A program made the translations under genes and the position numbers. A stretch of 43,233 bases of DNA from Oscillospiraceae bacterium (GTDB lineage: Bacteria; Bacillota; Clostridia; Oscillospirales; Ruminococcaceae), in NCBI GenBank assembly GCA_009777835.1, contig WRKZ01000008.1, forward strand, positions 1-43,233, given 5' to 3'. This document shows, piece after piece, positions 7,842 through 16,986 of this stretch (its first letter is position 1; each line of letters begins with the position of its first letter). A model generated the notes under the pieces. The model saw only the letters and a list, made by a program, of their open reading frames with translations. It was not told where the DNA came from and did no database searches.

Positions 7842-10526
7842 ATGTTCAATAAAATCCGAAAGCACAATAAGTTATTGTCATGGCTGATTTTGCTGTCAAT
7901 CATCGTCACGTTGGGGAGTCCGTCGTGGTCCGACGAACCCGAAGACAGCGACGGTGACGGCGTTATCGACGAAACCGATATTGCGGCGGCAGAACCTAAA
8001 GTCGATTATGACGTTCCGCGCAGGGACGAAGAAGAGTTGTGGAACAAGATGGAATCGGTTGCTAAAAACGAACATCTTGAGCTTCGTGTGCTTGAAAAGG
8101 ACGAATACATCGGAATGGTCAAGACTATCGGCGATTTAATCGTCCATGATTCAAAAGGTGAACCCATTGACTACGTCGAAGGTATGTTCGAAGCGAGCGA
8201 TAACATGGTCGAAATCCATGACGAAAACGGTACCCTCGTCGATACGCGGGTGGTCAGCCGTCTCGGTCAAGTCCCCGATAAAGAAGACGAGAGCATCACT
8301 CGATTAACCTACAAGGGTGACGTTTACGAAGAAGTCTCCGGCAAAGAAAAACGTGAAGGAACTTTCGCGGTCAGGGCGGTAAATAACGGAACCGCCAACG
8401 GATTCATCTGGTGGTCGAACCCGATTAACTCTACATTAGACCCCTATGCGAACGGATTGCAGGTGAACAAACTCAACTCGCCGATTATGTTTAGGGCGGG
8501 GAATCACGATTCCGGGACGGCGGCTAACCTTTTTTCGAACACAATCGAAAATGACCGAAGCACCGGCTCACAACGCTTCGTGAATGCCTGTACCGGGATT
8601 GAAAAAATCACCAACGGGGCACGGTTCAACTATAATTTCCCGCAGAGAACCACGAAAATCTCCATGGAAATCACCCTCGAAGGGAAAAGCGTGCTTGTAA
8701 ACATTCCGCAAGAAAGATTGATAGAGGAAGAAATCTCGGGTGAATCCGGAAGCGTTATGCTCACCCTTTCTCTCTTGAACAGCTTTGGTGCGGCACCGGA
8801 ACGCGAAGGCGGCTACATCGTAGTGCCGGACGGTTCGGGCGCGGTTATCGAATTCGATAACAATAAAGTCAACTCGGCGCAGTATTCGGGGCAGGTTTAC
8901 GGCAGGGATTATGCCGTTTCGCAAAGATTAGCCCCTCCGGTTACTCAGCAGGTCTATCTCCCGGTTTTCGGGATTGTACGTAACAAAGGCGAAAACGCAC
9001 TGGTCGCAATTGCCGAAAACGGCGCAGAAAACGCAACGGTTCGTGCGGCGGTTTCACGCCAGGGTTCACGTGCGAGCGGAAACGCACTCGCAAATACCAC
9101 GAGTTATAACCTCGCATGGTTTGACTTCGCTATGCGTACCACCGACACCTTCAGAATCGGTACAAAAAACGTAGAACTCTCCATTTATGAGTCGGAATAC
9201 ATCAAAACCGGTGACATTTCGGTCCGGTACTACCCGTTGTCGGTTTCAGATTCGGTAAACGATGAGTTATCCTACGTCGATATTGCGAACACCTATCGCG
9301 ACTACCTTATTGAAAAGCACGACAGTCTGCAGGAAGGCAGAATGGATTCCAACGCTACACCGTTTTACATGACGCTTAACGGCGGAACCCAGAAGAGACA
9401 TTCGATTATGGGGCTTCCGTTCAATCTGCAGACCGCCGCAACCACATATTCACAGGCGGCTGAAATGGTTGAGTCCCTCAACAGCAACGGTATTGAAGAC
9501 CTGGTAATTACTTTTAACGAATTCAATACGGCGAAAATCAAGGGCGAAATATCCGCTTCGGTACAGTATTCGTCTATACTCGGCGGAAAAAGCGGGTATA
9601 ACAGTCTGTCCTCAACCGTCGGGAAGTATGGTTACTCCCTCTATCCCAGCCTGGGATTCATGGAGTTCCGCAAATCCGGAAACGGATACAACTTCCTGTT
9701 GCACTCATCGAAGGAAATCACTCGTTCAGTCGCGCGGCAACAGAAGTATGAGTTGGCGTTCGGAACCCCCGACCCGTTACAAAGCTCAACCACGATTCTT
9801 TCACCGTATTACTTCCCCGATGCGTTTGACAGCATTATTAAGTCATTCACATCAAACGGCATAAACACGATATCGCTCGACAACGCGACTTCACTGCTGT
9901 ACAGTGACTTTTCACGGAAGAATCCGTTCGGGAACATCTACTTCAACAGAAGAGACACCGTTCAGATTCTGACCGAGGGGTACGCAAAACTCAACAGTGC
10001 GGGGATTTCGATACTTGCCCAGTCGGCGAATTCCTATGCGTTGCCCTATGTCTCGCATATAAGCAACGTTCCGTTATCGTCGTCTAACTATGATATCTTC
10101 GACTATGACATTCCGTTCTATCAGATTGTTATTCACGGTCTTATTCCTTATTCGACCACGCCGTTCAACGCGAGTTCGAATCTGAATGCGTTGACCCTGC
10201 TCGCGATTTCCACGGCGACCCCGGTACATTACCAGTTCATGTACGAGGATGCGGGCGAATTCAACGATTCGGAATACGACAATCTGTATTTCGCGACCTT
10301 CGATGGTTGGGAAAACGATGCCGTCAACACTTACAAGATGTTCGATGAGCTAATCGGAGATGTCTTACACGAGAGAATCGTGAAACATACCCGCCTGGAA
10401 GATGATGAGTTCGAAACGGTATTCGAAAGCGGGAAGACGATTTATATCAATCTCCGAACGAGTGAGCTTGCAATCAATGGGGTGACGGTGGATTTAGAAA
10501 AGTACAATACCGGAATAGGGAGGTAA
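7842..10526 (+). CDS. Secreted DUF5696-domain protein with an EF-hand-like calcium loop
   Basis: This 894-residue protein has a signal peptide (LLSWLILLSIIVTLGSPSWS). Directly after the predicted cleavage, residues 35-46 read DSDGDGVIDETD, a textbook EF-hand/dockerin-type loop with acidic residues at positions 1, 3, 5, 9 and 12. The rest matches my recollection of DUF5696: GGYIVVPDGSGAVIEFDN, QVYGRDYA, LPVFGIV, then a C-terminal half that looks like a TIM-barrel glycosidase (FYMTLNGG, DLVITFNEF, YPSLGFMEF). No catalytic residue is established, so a glycan-active function is inference. The SD site is TAGGAGG (7828-7834). It lies 6 bp before the third permease, tying it to transport. Confidence 0.83.
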   Translation: MFNKIRKHNKLLSWLILLSIIVTLGSPSWSDEPEDSDGDGVIDETDIAAAEPKVDYDVPRRDEEELWNKMESVAKNEHLELRVLEKDEYIGMVKTIGDLIVHDSKGEPIDYVEGMFEASDNMVEIHDENGTLVDTRVVSRLGQVPDKEDESITRLTYKGDVYEEVSGKEKREGTFAVRAVNNGTANGFIWWSNPINSTLDPYANGLQVNKLNSPIMFRAGNHDSGTAANLFSNTIENDRSTGSQRFVNACTGIEKITNGARFNYNFPQRTTKISMEITLEGKSVLVNIPQERLIEEEISGESGSVMLTLSLLNSFGAAPEREGGYIVVPDGSGAVIEFDNNKVNSAQYSGQVYGRDYAVSQRLAPPVTQQVYLPVFGIVRNKGENALVAIAENGAENATVRAAVSRQGSRASGNALANTTSYNLAWFDFAMRTTDTFRIGTKNVELSIYESEYIKTGDISVRYYPLSVSDSVNDELSYVDIANTYRDYLIEKHDSLQEGRMDSNATPFYMTLNGGTQKRHSIMGLPFNLQTAATTYSQAAEMVESLNSNGIEDLVITFNEFNTAKIKGEISASVQYSSILGGKSGYNSLSSTVGKYGYSLYPSLGFMEFRKSGNGYNFLLHSSKEITRSVARQQKYELAFGTPDPLQSSTTILSPYYFPDAFDSIIKSFTSNGINTISLDNATSLLYSDFSRKNPFGNIYFNRRDTVQILTEGYAKLNSAGISILAQSANSYALPYVSHISNVPLSSSNYDIFDYDIPFYQIVIHGLIPYSTTPFNASSNLNALTLLAISTATPVHYQFMYEDAGEFNDSEYDNLYFATFDGWENDAVNTYKMFDELIGDVLHERIVKHTRLEDDEFETVFESGKTIYINLRTSELAINGVTVDLEKYNTGIGR

Positions 10527-10532
10527 ATCAGG

Positions 10533-11864
10533 ATGAAGTTAAACGAAGACAATAACAATGATTTTGGCTTTGAGTTTGAAGAGGCTTCTTCTGAAGAGAA
10601 AATTCCTGAAATAACGCCGCCTAAATCGGTCGAACCTAAACCGGTTGAACCGGAAAGGGTGTCAAAGCCGCCGGTTCAAATGAGCGAGAAGGAACGCCGT
10701 CAACAGGAAAAATTCGCAAAACGGCGCGACAGGATTCGTACAGCGAAACTAAAACAGTTCGAAGTGCGCAAGAACAAATTCTTCTCCGACCTGGACAAAG
10801 CGGAAGCAAAAGAGAAGTCTAAGACGAAAGATGACACGAAAATCCGTGAAATCGAATTAGCGGCGGAAAAAAACCGCCGTGAAGCCGAAGCGAGATTCGT
10901 GCAAGAGAAACGCATAATCGAAACTGCGTCGGGTTCACGCATTTCGTATGAACGCAGAAAGTCGCTCTACGGTTACGGATTCATCGCAATTTGGGTTATC
11001 GGCGTATTCCTCATATTCCTCGGGCCGCTAATCACATCTATGTCGTATTCGCTGAATAAAACCACACTGGTAGACGGAAACAGAATCGAAGAGTTCGGGA
11101 TGAGCCGTGCGGGAATCTACCTGGAATGGAACAGTTTCCATCACTATTACCGGGCATTCCGATTAGACGGGGAATTCACGGTCGACCTGGTCACTTCACT
11201 GGGTGAGTTAGTTCCGCAGGTCTTGATGATTTTGGTGTTCAGCTTGTTCGTAGCAGTGTTACTTAACCAAAAGTTCAAGGGGCGAACGCTTATGCGTGCG
11301 ATTTTCTTCTTCCCGGTTTTAATTTCAACCGGGCCGGTAATCGCAATTATAAACGGTGAGATTATGGCATCGGGGGCAACGGGTGATGCTGCACAGTTCT
11401 CGAATATGTTCCAAGCCGATTTGGTGGATGAGTTTCTGCAGTTTTTGGGGCTTTACAATGTAAGCCACGACTTCGCAAACTTCATAGGGACTCTTACCAG
11501 CGATATATTCAACCTGCTATGGAAGTCGGGAATACAAATCTTGATTTTCCTGTCGGCATTACAACAGATACCGACCTCGGCAAAAGAAGCTGCGTCAATG
11601 GAAGGGGCAACCGCATGGGAATTCTTCTGGAAAATCACCTTCCCGACAATCAGCCCGATGATACTGGCGAATCTGATTTACACCATAATAGACAACTTCA
11701 GCGATTCGCAAAACGTGGTCATGGGTCACGTATTGACTCAGGTACGTCTGCCCGACTATGGGTATGCCTCAGCAATTGCATGGATTTACTTCGGAATAAT
11801 TGCGTTGTCACTGGCGGTCGTAGTGGGAATAGTGTCGCGATTCGTGTTCTACCAAGTAGACTAA
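10533..11864 (+). CDS. Sugar ABC transporter permease with a long charged N-terminal extension (pair 2, MalF type)
   Basis: The protein is 443 residues. The first membrane helix starts only at about residue 146 (YGFIAIWVIGVFLIFLGPLI); before it lies a cytoplasmic extension. The extension is first acidic and proline-rich (EEASSEEKIPEITPPKSVEP), then strongly basic and probably coiled coil (residues about 50-140, many KRR and KAEAKEK runs). The transport part carries the EAA loop EAASMEGATAWEFFWKITFP. The start MKLNEDNNNDFGF resembles that of the next permease (MDNNKDFGV). Normal MalF-like subunits in this subfamily are about 300 residues, so the extension explains the extra length. Confidence 0.9.
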   Translation: MKLNEDNNNDFGFEFEEASSEEKIPEITPPKSVEPKPVEPERVSKPPVQMSEKERRQQEKFAKRRDRIRTAKLKQFEVRKNKFFSDLDKAEAKEKSKTKDDTKIREIELAAEKNRREAEARFVQEKRIIETASGSRISYERRKSLYGYGFIAIWVIGVFLIFLGPLITSMSYSLNKTTLVDGNRIEEFGMSRAGIYLEWNSFHHYYRAFRLDGEFTVDLVTSLGELVPQVLMILVFSLFVAVLLNQKFKGRTLMRAIFFFPVLISTGPVIAIINGEIMASGATGDAAQFSNMFQADLVDEFLQFLGLYNVSHDFANFIGTLTSDIFNLLWKSGIQILIFLSALQQIPTSAKEAASMEGATAWEFFWKITFPTISPMILANLIYTIIDNFSDSQNVVMGHVLTQVRLPDYGYASAIAWIYFGIIALSLAVVVGIVSRFVFYQVD

Positions 11865-11892
11865 TCAAGAGAAGAAAGGGGGAGTCGATTAA

Positions 11893-13227
11893 ATGGATAA
11901 CAACAAGGATTTCGGGGTGAACCCGGAAGAACTCGAAGAGATTCATCGGGCGTTCGCCCAACCGAGTGAACCGGTTCAAGAAGAAACTCAAGCAGAGAAC
12001 CGCGAAGCTTCTTTCCAAGAAGCAACTCAAGAAGCATACAGCAGAAACGAAGAAGCATACGGCGAATACGAAGATTATCAAGACGATGAAGAGTATTACG
12101 TGCCGGAGTCGTTTAGGACAACGATTTTCAAGCCGGTTGTCGGGACCCAGAATCTGACTAAAAAACAAATCAAAGAAATCGATAAGAAGAACAAGGAAAT
12201 TCGTAAGCAGTATCACGTTTCAACCTGGGCGATTTTGAAGAATTTCCGAAAATACAGCGATTCCGAGAAGGAGCGTTATCGTTACCTGGTCGGGAAGCGG
12301 GTTGCGTCAACGGTGTGGCCGTTCTTCCATTACGTGATTTTAATCGGACTGGCGTTCGTAATCATGTACCCGATTCTCTTTATGGCAACTAACGCGATTC
12401 GTCCGCAAATCGAAACGTCCGACCCGTCAACCATGTGGATACCCAAATCATTACGGTTCGAAAACTTTGCGGATACCTTCAACGCAATCAGGATTCAATA
12501 CCCGAACGTGATTTTCAGCACCCTACTCGTAAACGTAGGCTGCTCCATCGTTCAAGTAGCGACCTGTGCGATTGTCGGTTACGGATTCGCACGATTCAAG
12601 TTCAAGGGGCGCAACCTCCTGTTCGGAATCGTTATTCTGCAAATGATAGTCCCGATTCAAGTGGTCATGATTCCGCTGTATATGCAGTTCAGATACTTTG
12701 ACTTCTTCGGACTCCTCCGCATTTTCGGGATGGATATAAACCTAATCGGCAACCCGCTGACTATGTTTATAATGGCGTTTTTCACCAACGGAATACGTGC
12801 GGGATTGTTTATTCTGCTGTTTAGACAGTTCTTCAGGGGACTGCCTAAAGAACTCGAAGACGCGGCATACCTCGATGGTTGCGGCCCGCTTAAGACGTTT
12901 GTGAAGGTCATGGTACCGAATGCGTTAGTGTCCTTCTTGACCGTGTTCATATTCTCGGTGGTTTGGTACTGGAACGACAGCTACATCACGGGAATGTTGT
13001 TGGGACAGGAATCAGCGACAATTTCGACGGCTATTCAAGGAGAGAACCTATGGCGAACGGTTGCGTTCTACTTCCACCGCACGACCGAAGGTGTGGGCGG
13101 CTCTACCGATTACCTCGTGTACCTTCAAGCAGGCTGTCTCATGGCGATTGCCCCAATCTTGATTATGTACATCTTCCTCCAGAAACACTTCGTTGAAGGG
13201 GTTGAACGTTCGGGTATAGTGGGTTAA
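11893..13227 (+). CDS. Sugar ABC transporter permease with a long acidic N-terminal extension (pair 2, MalG type)
   Basis: The protein is 444 residues. The first membrane helix begins at about residue 146 (YVILIGLAFVIMYPILFMA). The extension before it is very acidic at residues 10-75 (many E, Q, Y; EEAYGEYEDYQDDEEYYVPE) and then basic (LTKKQIKEIDKKNKEIRKQY). The channel part has a MalG-type EAA loop, DAAYLDGCGPLKTFVKVMVP. The SD site GAAAGGGGGAG precedes the ATG. The gene ends the operon at the terminator 13243-13275. The extension could dock on its basic counterpart in the preceding permease; that is inference from charge only. Confidence 0.9.
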   Translation: MDNNKDFGVNPEELEEIHRAFAQPSEPVQEETQAENREASFQEATQEAYSRNEEAYGEYEDYQDDEEYYVPESFRTTIFKPVVGTQNLTKKQIKEIDKKNKEIRKQYHVSTWAILKNFRKYSDSEKERYRYLVGKRVASTVWPFFHYVILIGLAFVIMYPILFMATNAIRPQIETSDPSTMWIPKSLRFENFADTFNAIRIQYPNVIFSTLLVNVGCSIVQVATCAIVGYGFARFKFKGRNLLFGIVILQMIVPIQVVMIPLYMQFRYFDFFGLLRIFGMDINLIGNPLTMFIMAFFTNGIRAGLFILLFRQFFRGLPKELEDAAYLDGCGPLKTFVKVMVPNALVSFLTVFIFSVVWYWNDSYITGMLLGQESATISTAIQGENLWRTVAFYFHRTTEGVGGSTDYLVYLQAGCLMAIAPILIMYIFLQKHFVEGVERSGIVG

Positions 13228-13242
13228 CAACGAAATTTAAAA

Positions 13243-13275
13243 AGCAACGGCATTTCGAAAGCCGTTGCTTTTTTG
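13243..13275. terminator. Intrinsic terminator, probably bidirectional
   Basis: A 9-bp stem AGCAACGGC / GCCGTTGCT encloses ATTTCGAAA and is followed by a run of T. On the other strand the same stem is followed by TTTTTAAATTT, so it can also end the convergent exporter operon, whose last stop codon is at 13300. Confidence 0.88.
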
Positions 13276-13299
13276 CGTATTTTCTCAAATCATATTTTC

Positions 13300-15081
13300 T
13301 CAAAGATTCTGGGTTGTGTAAAGGGTGTAATAGTCACCCTTTTTCGCCATGAGTTCGTCGTGCGAACCGGATTCGGTAATACCTTGAGCGTTGACGTACA
13401 TGATTCGGTCACAGCCGCGAACAGTCGAAAGCCGGTGGGCGATAATGAACGAGGTTCTGCCTTTCAGCAGATAATCGAGACTTTTCTGCATATTCCGTTC
13501 TGTTTTGGCATCGATTGAGCTGGTAGCTTCATCCAAAACCAGAATCCGCGGATTAGCCAGTATAGTACGTGCAAAAGCGATAAGCTGTTTCTGCCCGGTG
13601 GAGAGTCCTGCGCCGCGCTCCTTGATTTCGGTGTTGTACCCGTCTTTGAGGGAACGTATGAACTCATCAATCCCGACGATTTTGCACGCTGCAAACGCTT
13701 CTTCATCGGTTGCATCCCGATTCCCATACTTGATGTTGAACATCATCGTCCCTGAAAAAATGAAGCTGTCCTGCAACATGATTCCCATTTGACTTCTCAG
13801 CGAACTCAACGTCACCCCGGAGATGTCATTACCGTCAATCAAGATTCTTCCGCCATTTAAATCGTAGAACCGCGAAATCAGATTCACAATCGTGGTCTTC
13901 CCTGCCCCGGTCGGCCCGACAAGTGCGATGTTTTCACCCGGCTTCACCTTAAACGAAAGGTTTTCGAGAATGTTTGTACTTTTCTCGTATGCGAACGTCA
14001 CGTTCTCGAAGGTGACTTCGCCCTGCAAGGTCGGCAACGCAACCGCACCGGGACTGTCTTTGACCGTAACCGGTTCATCCAACGTCTCGAAAATCCGCTC
14101 GAGATAAGCCACCGCCGTGATAAACGTGTTCATTAAGTTGGAAAGGTTAATCAGCGGTTGCCAGAATCGCCACGAATACATTGACATAGCCGAGACTGTC
14201 CCCAATGTTGCCGCGCCTACCCCTGCCGCCCCCGTGAAGACCACCAGTCCGACTATGAAAATCGCGCCGCGGACTATATTTGCGATATTGTCAACCGTCG
14301 GCCAAACAAGGAGAGAATACTTCACCGCCTTCATCCAATCTTTACGGTATGAGCCCGAAAGCCTGTCGAAAATTTCGGCGTTCTGCTCTTCCCGCGTGAA
14401 GGTCTGGGTGACTTTCACCCCGACTATGCTCTCATGCAGGTATGCGTTCATGTTGGCGGTCTTGTTGGAAACTGCCTGCCATGCCTTACGCTGTTTATTC
14501 TTGATAAAAACAAGAAAAACCACGAAAATCGGCAAACCTGCAAGAACCACCAACGCCAACTTCCACGAGACAAAGAACATCACTACCGCTATGAAAAGCA
14601 GGTTAAGACATTCCATTACGAAGTTGATAATCCCGTTAGTCATAAGCTCGGAAATGTTATTGATGTAGTTGATTAGCCGAACAATGATTTTTCCGTGGGG
14701 GCGGCTGTCGTAATATTCGAACGAGAGTTTCTGCAAATGCGCAAACAAGTCTTCGCGAATGTCGTAGATTATATCCTGACCGACTTTGGTCATGACCATC
14801 GAACGTCTCTGCGCAAAGAAAATGCTCAAAAAGGTCGTGAACAACATTCCCCCGCCTAAAAGAATCACCAATCGCGAGTCCCCGGCGGGAATCGCACGGT
14901 CAATCGATGCCTGTGCGAACAGCGGGCCTGCCACTCCACACAAAATCGAGACCAGACTCAAAAAAAGCCCCAACGCTATTCTTTTCTTGTGCTTCCCCGC
15001 ATAGATGAGTGCGCGCTTCAAGTGACGTATGTCAAAGGGGGAATCTAATTCTTCGTCTATATCGAATTTATTTCTTGCCAT
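13300..15081 (-). CDS. ABC exporter half-transporter, catalytically competent NBD subunit
   Basis: The protein is 593 residues from the ATG at 15081 (MARNKFDIDEE; AAAGGA SD site upstream). A GTG start at 15117 would overlap the previous gene's stop and lacks an SD site. Six membrane helices (ABC transmembrane domain type 1) are followed by a nucleotide-binding domain. That domain has Walker A GPTGAGKTT, ABC signature LSTGQKQ, Walker B ILVLDEATSSID and the switch histidine in IIAHRLST. The catalytic Glu and the His are present, but the signature is non-canonical (LSTGQ). This is the pattern expected of the partner that supplies the defective signature to a degenerate site. It forms a pair with the gene at 15117-16883. 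The exported substrate is unknown. Confidence 0.92.
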   Translation of the reverse strand: MARNKFDIDEELDSPFDIRHLKRALIYAGKHKKRIALGLFLSLVSILCGVAGPLFAQASIDRAIPAGDSRLVILLGGGMLFTTFLSIFFAQRRSMVMTKVGQDIIYDIREDLFAHLQKLSFEYYDSRPHGKIIVRLINYINNISELMTNGIINFVMECLNLLFIAVVMFFVSWKLALVVLAGLPIFVVFLVFIKNKQRKAWQAVSNKTANMNAYLHESIVGVKVTQTFTREEQNAEIFDRLSGSYRKDWMKAVKYSLLVWPTVDNIANIVRGAIFIVGLVVFTGAAGVGAATLGTVSAMSMYSWRFWQPLINLSNLMNTFITAVAYLERIFETLDEPVTVKDSPGAVALPTLQGEVTFENVTFAYEKSTNILENLSFKVKPGENIALVGPTGAGKTTIVNLISRFYDLNGGRILIDGNDISGVTLSSLRSQMGIMLQDSFIFSGTMMFNIKYGNRDATDEEAFAACKIVGIDEFIRSLKDGYNTEIKERGAGLSTGQKQLIAFARTILANPRILVLDEATSSIDAKTERNMQKSLDYLLKGRTSFIIAHRLSTVRGCDRIMYVNAQGITESGSHDELMAKKGDYYTLYTTQNL

Positions 15082-15116
15082 TATGCCATGTCCTTTCTGA
15101 CAGAATTTGTATTGCA

Positions 15117-16883
15117 CTAACTCTGAAGTTCATACACTTCCCGATAATACCCGTTCGCCTGAATAAGACTGTCATGTGTACCCGTTTCGGCGATTTTTCC
15201 GTCTTTAAGCACGATAATCTTGTCGGCATCTTTAGCCGAAGAAATCCGTGCCGCTATTATAATTTTCGTGCAGGGGAAATCCAAATTCCGCAGACTGTCT
15301 TGAATATGCTTCTCGGTTTCAGAGTCTACGGCTGAAGTCGTATCGTCGAGAATAAGAATCGACGGACGAACAGCTAACGCCCGCGCTAACGCAATCCGCT
15401 GTTTTTGACCGCCCGAAAGCCCCACCCCGCGTTCTCCGACGATTGTCTCATACCCGTCGGAAGTCTTTTCGATAAATTCATGCGCATCCGCCATCTTTGC
15501 ATAGGTCTGAACGCTCTCAAAATCCAACTTCGAATTACCGAACGCAATGTTCCCGTCAATCGTATCGGAATAAAGCAAGACTTCCTGGGTTGCCATTCCC
15601 ACCGAGGAACGCAGTTGCCGCAATTTCAACATACGAATGTTAATGCCGTCAATCAGGATTTCACCGCTTGTCACGTCGTGGATTCGCGGGATTAGATTCA
15701 CCAACGTAGTCTTGCCTGAACCTGTTTCCCCCATTAACGCCACCGTTTCACCGGCTTTGATTTGAAATGAAATATCACTCAAGGTCTCTGTCTTTGAATT
15801 TGATGACGAATCACTTGATTTGCCGGAATATTTGAAACACACATTCTTAAATTCAATATCGCCGTTAATTCGCTCAATCTCGAACGCATCTTCCCTTTCA
15901 ATGATTTTCGGTCGGCTGTAATAAACCTCAATAATCTTATTAGCCGAAGCCGTAAATCGCTTCAAATCACTGATTACATATCCCAGCGTACTCATCGGCT
16001 GAGAAACTGCCCATGCAAGCATCGAAAATGCCATGTAATCCGACATGGAAATCACACCGTTAATCGCGAACAGCCCCCCGGAAATCAAATGCACGGTGAA
16101 AACCGCCTGTGAGACCACTTCCATCGGCAAGAAGAATTTCCACCACGTGATTGAGGTTTTTTTGCCTTGTTCGGCATAATCCAGATTAGATTTGCGGAAG
16201 CGTTCAATCTCATAATCTTCCGCAGCGAACGCCTTCACCACCCTGTTACCGGAAACGTTTTCTTCCGCCGCCGTGTTCAGCCCGGAAAGTCTCTCCCGCA
16301 AATCCCCGAACATCGGGCCGACTTTCTTGTTAAACCGAATCGAGACCGCGAGAATCACCGGGGTCAGCCCAATCATACAAAGTGCCATGTACGGGTTTAT
16401 GGTGAAGTAAAAGATACTCACCACGAAAAAGCAGATTATGCTTTCGAACAATGTCCTGAACGACCACGCCGTAGTATGACGGAGCATTTCCACGTCACCG
16501 GAAAGCCGCGTCATTATGTCGCCGGTACGATATAAATCGTAGAAATCGGCATCCTGTGTCTGCATATTGCGGAACAAATGTGAGCGGATTCGAAAAACCG
16601 CCCCCTGCGAACAGACCTCGCACAGCATATGAACAAGGTAAGAAATTCCTGTCCTGGCGAACCCGAAAACGATAGTCAACCCAATCAGCCAAAACAGATA
16701 GCCTTGACGGGTGACTATGTTTTCGGCGGCGTTCTCGCCGGAAATAAACGTCTCCACCACAATCCGCATAATGAACGGGTTGAGCACAATCATAATCTGT
16801 GCAATAAAGGTCAGCACGAACGCAGTTATGTACCTTCCCCTATACCCTTGAAGGTTTTTCCAAAGCCAACGAAATAAAAACAT
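15117..16883 (-). CDS. ABC exporter half-transporter, degenerate NBD subunit
   Basis: The protein is 588 residues with a six-helix membrane domain. Its nucleotide-binding domain has Walker A GETGSGKTT and a canonical signature LSGGQKQ. The Walker B ends LDDTTSAVD, with Asp where the catalytic Glu belongs, and the switch region reads IIAARISSA, with Ala instead of His. Such losses are known for one half of heterodimeric exporters (BmrCD, TM287/288 type), where one ATP site binds but hardly hydrolyses. The SD site AAAGGATTG precedes the ATG at 16883. It is the first gene of a two-gene operon; the partner starts 36 bp after this stop. Confidence 0.92.
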   Translation of the reverse strand: MFLFRWLWKNLQGYRGRYITAFVLTFIAQIMIVLNPFIMRIVVETFISGENAAENIVTRQGYLFWLIGLTIVFGFARTGISYLVHMLCEVCSQGAVFRIRSHLFRNMQTQDADFYDLYRTGDIMTRLSGDVEMLRHTTAWSFRTLFESIICFFVVSIFYFTINPYMALCMIGLTPVILAVSIRFNKKVGPMFGDLRERLSGLNTAAEENVSGNRVVKAFAAEDYEIERFRKSNLDYAEQGKKTSITWWKFFLPMEVVSQAVFTVHLISGGLFAINGVISMSDYMAFSMLAWAVSQPMSTLGYVISDLKRFTASANKIIEVYYSRPKIIEREDAFEIERINGDIEFKNVCFKYSGKSSDSSSNSKTETLSDISFQIKAGETVALMGETGSGKTTLVNLIPRIHDVTSGEILIDGINIRMLKLRQLRSSVGMATQEVLLYSDTIDGNIAFGNSKLDFESVQTYAKMADAHEFIEKTSDGYETIVGERGVGLSGGQKQRIALARALAVRPSILILDDTTSAVDSETEKHIQDSLRNLDFPCTKIIIAARISSAKDADKIIVLKDGKIAETGTHDSLIQANGYYREVYELQS

Positions 16884-16986
16884 ATAGAATCAATCCTTTA
16901 AATGAGTCTTAAAACGAATAATAAGCAGCAAACAACGAATAATAAATAAAACCGAAAAAATCAAAAAGTAAGGGCGGCGTGGAAAT

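Noticed and set aside
8568-8924. Antisense ORF inside the DUF5696 gene, and many similar opposite-frame ORFs across the window
   Set aside because: They have no SD sites, no recognisable product and fully overlap well-supported genes.
15082-15117. GTG start at 15117 for the second exporter gene
   Set aside because: It lacks an SD site and overlaps the preceding stop; the ATG at 15081 has an AAAGGA site and a normal exporter N-terminus.
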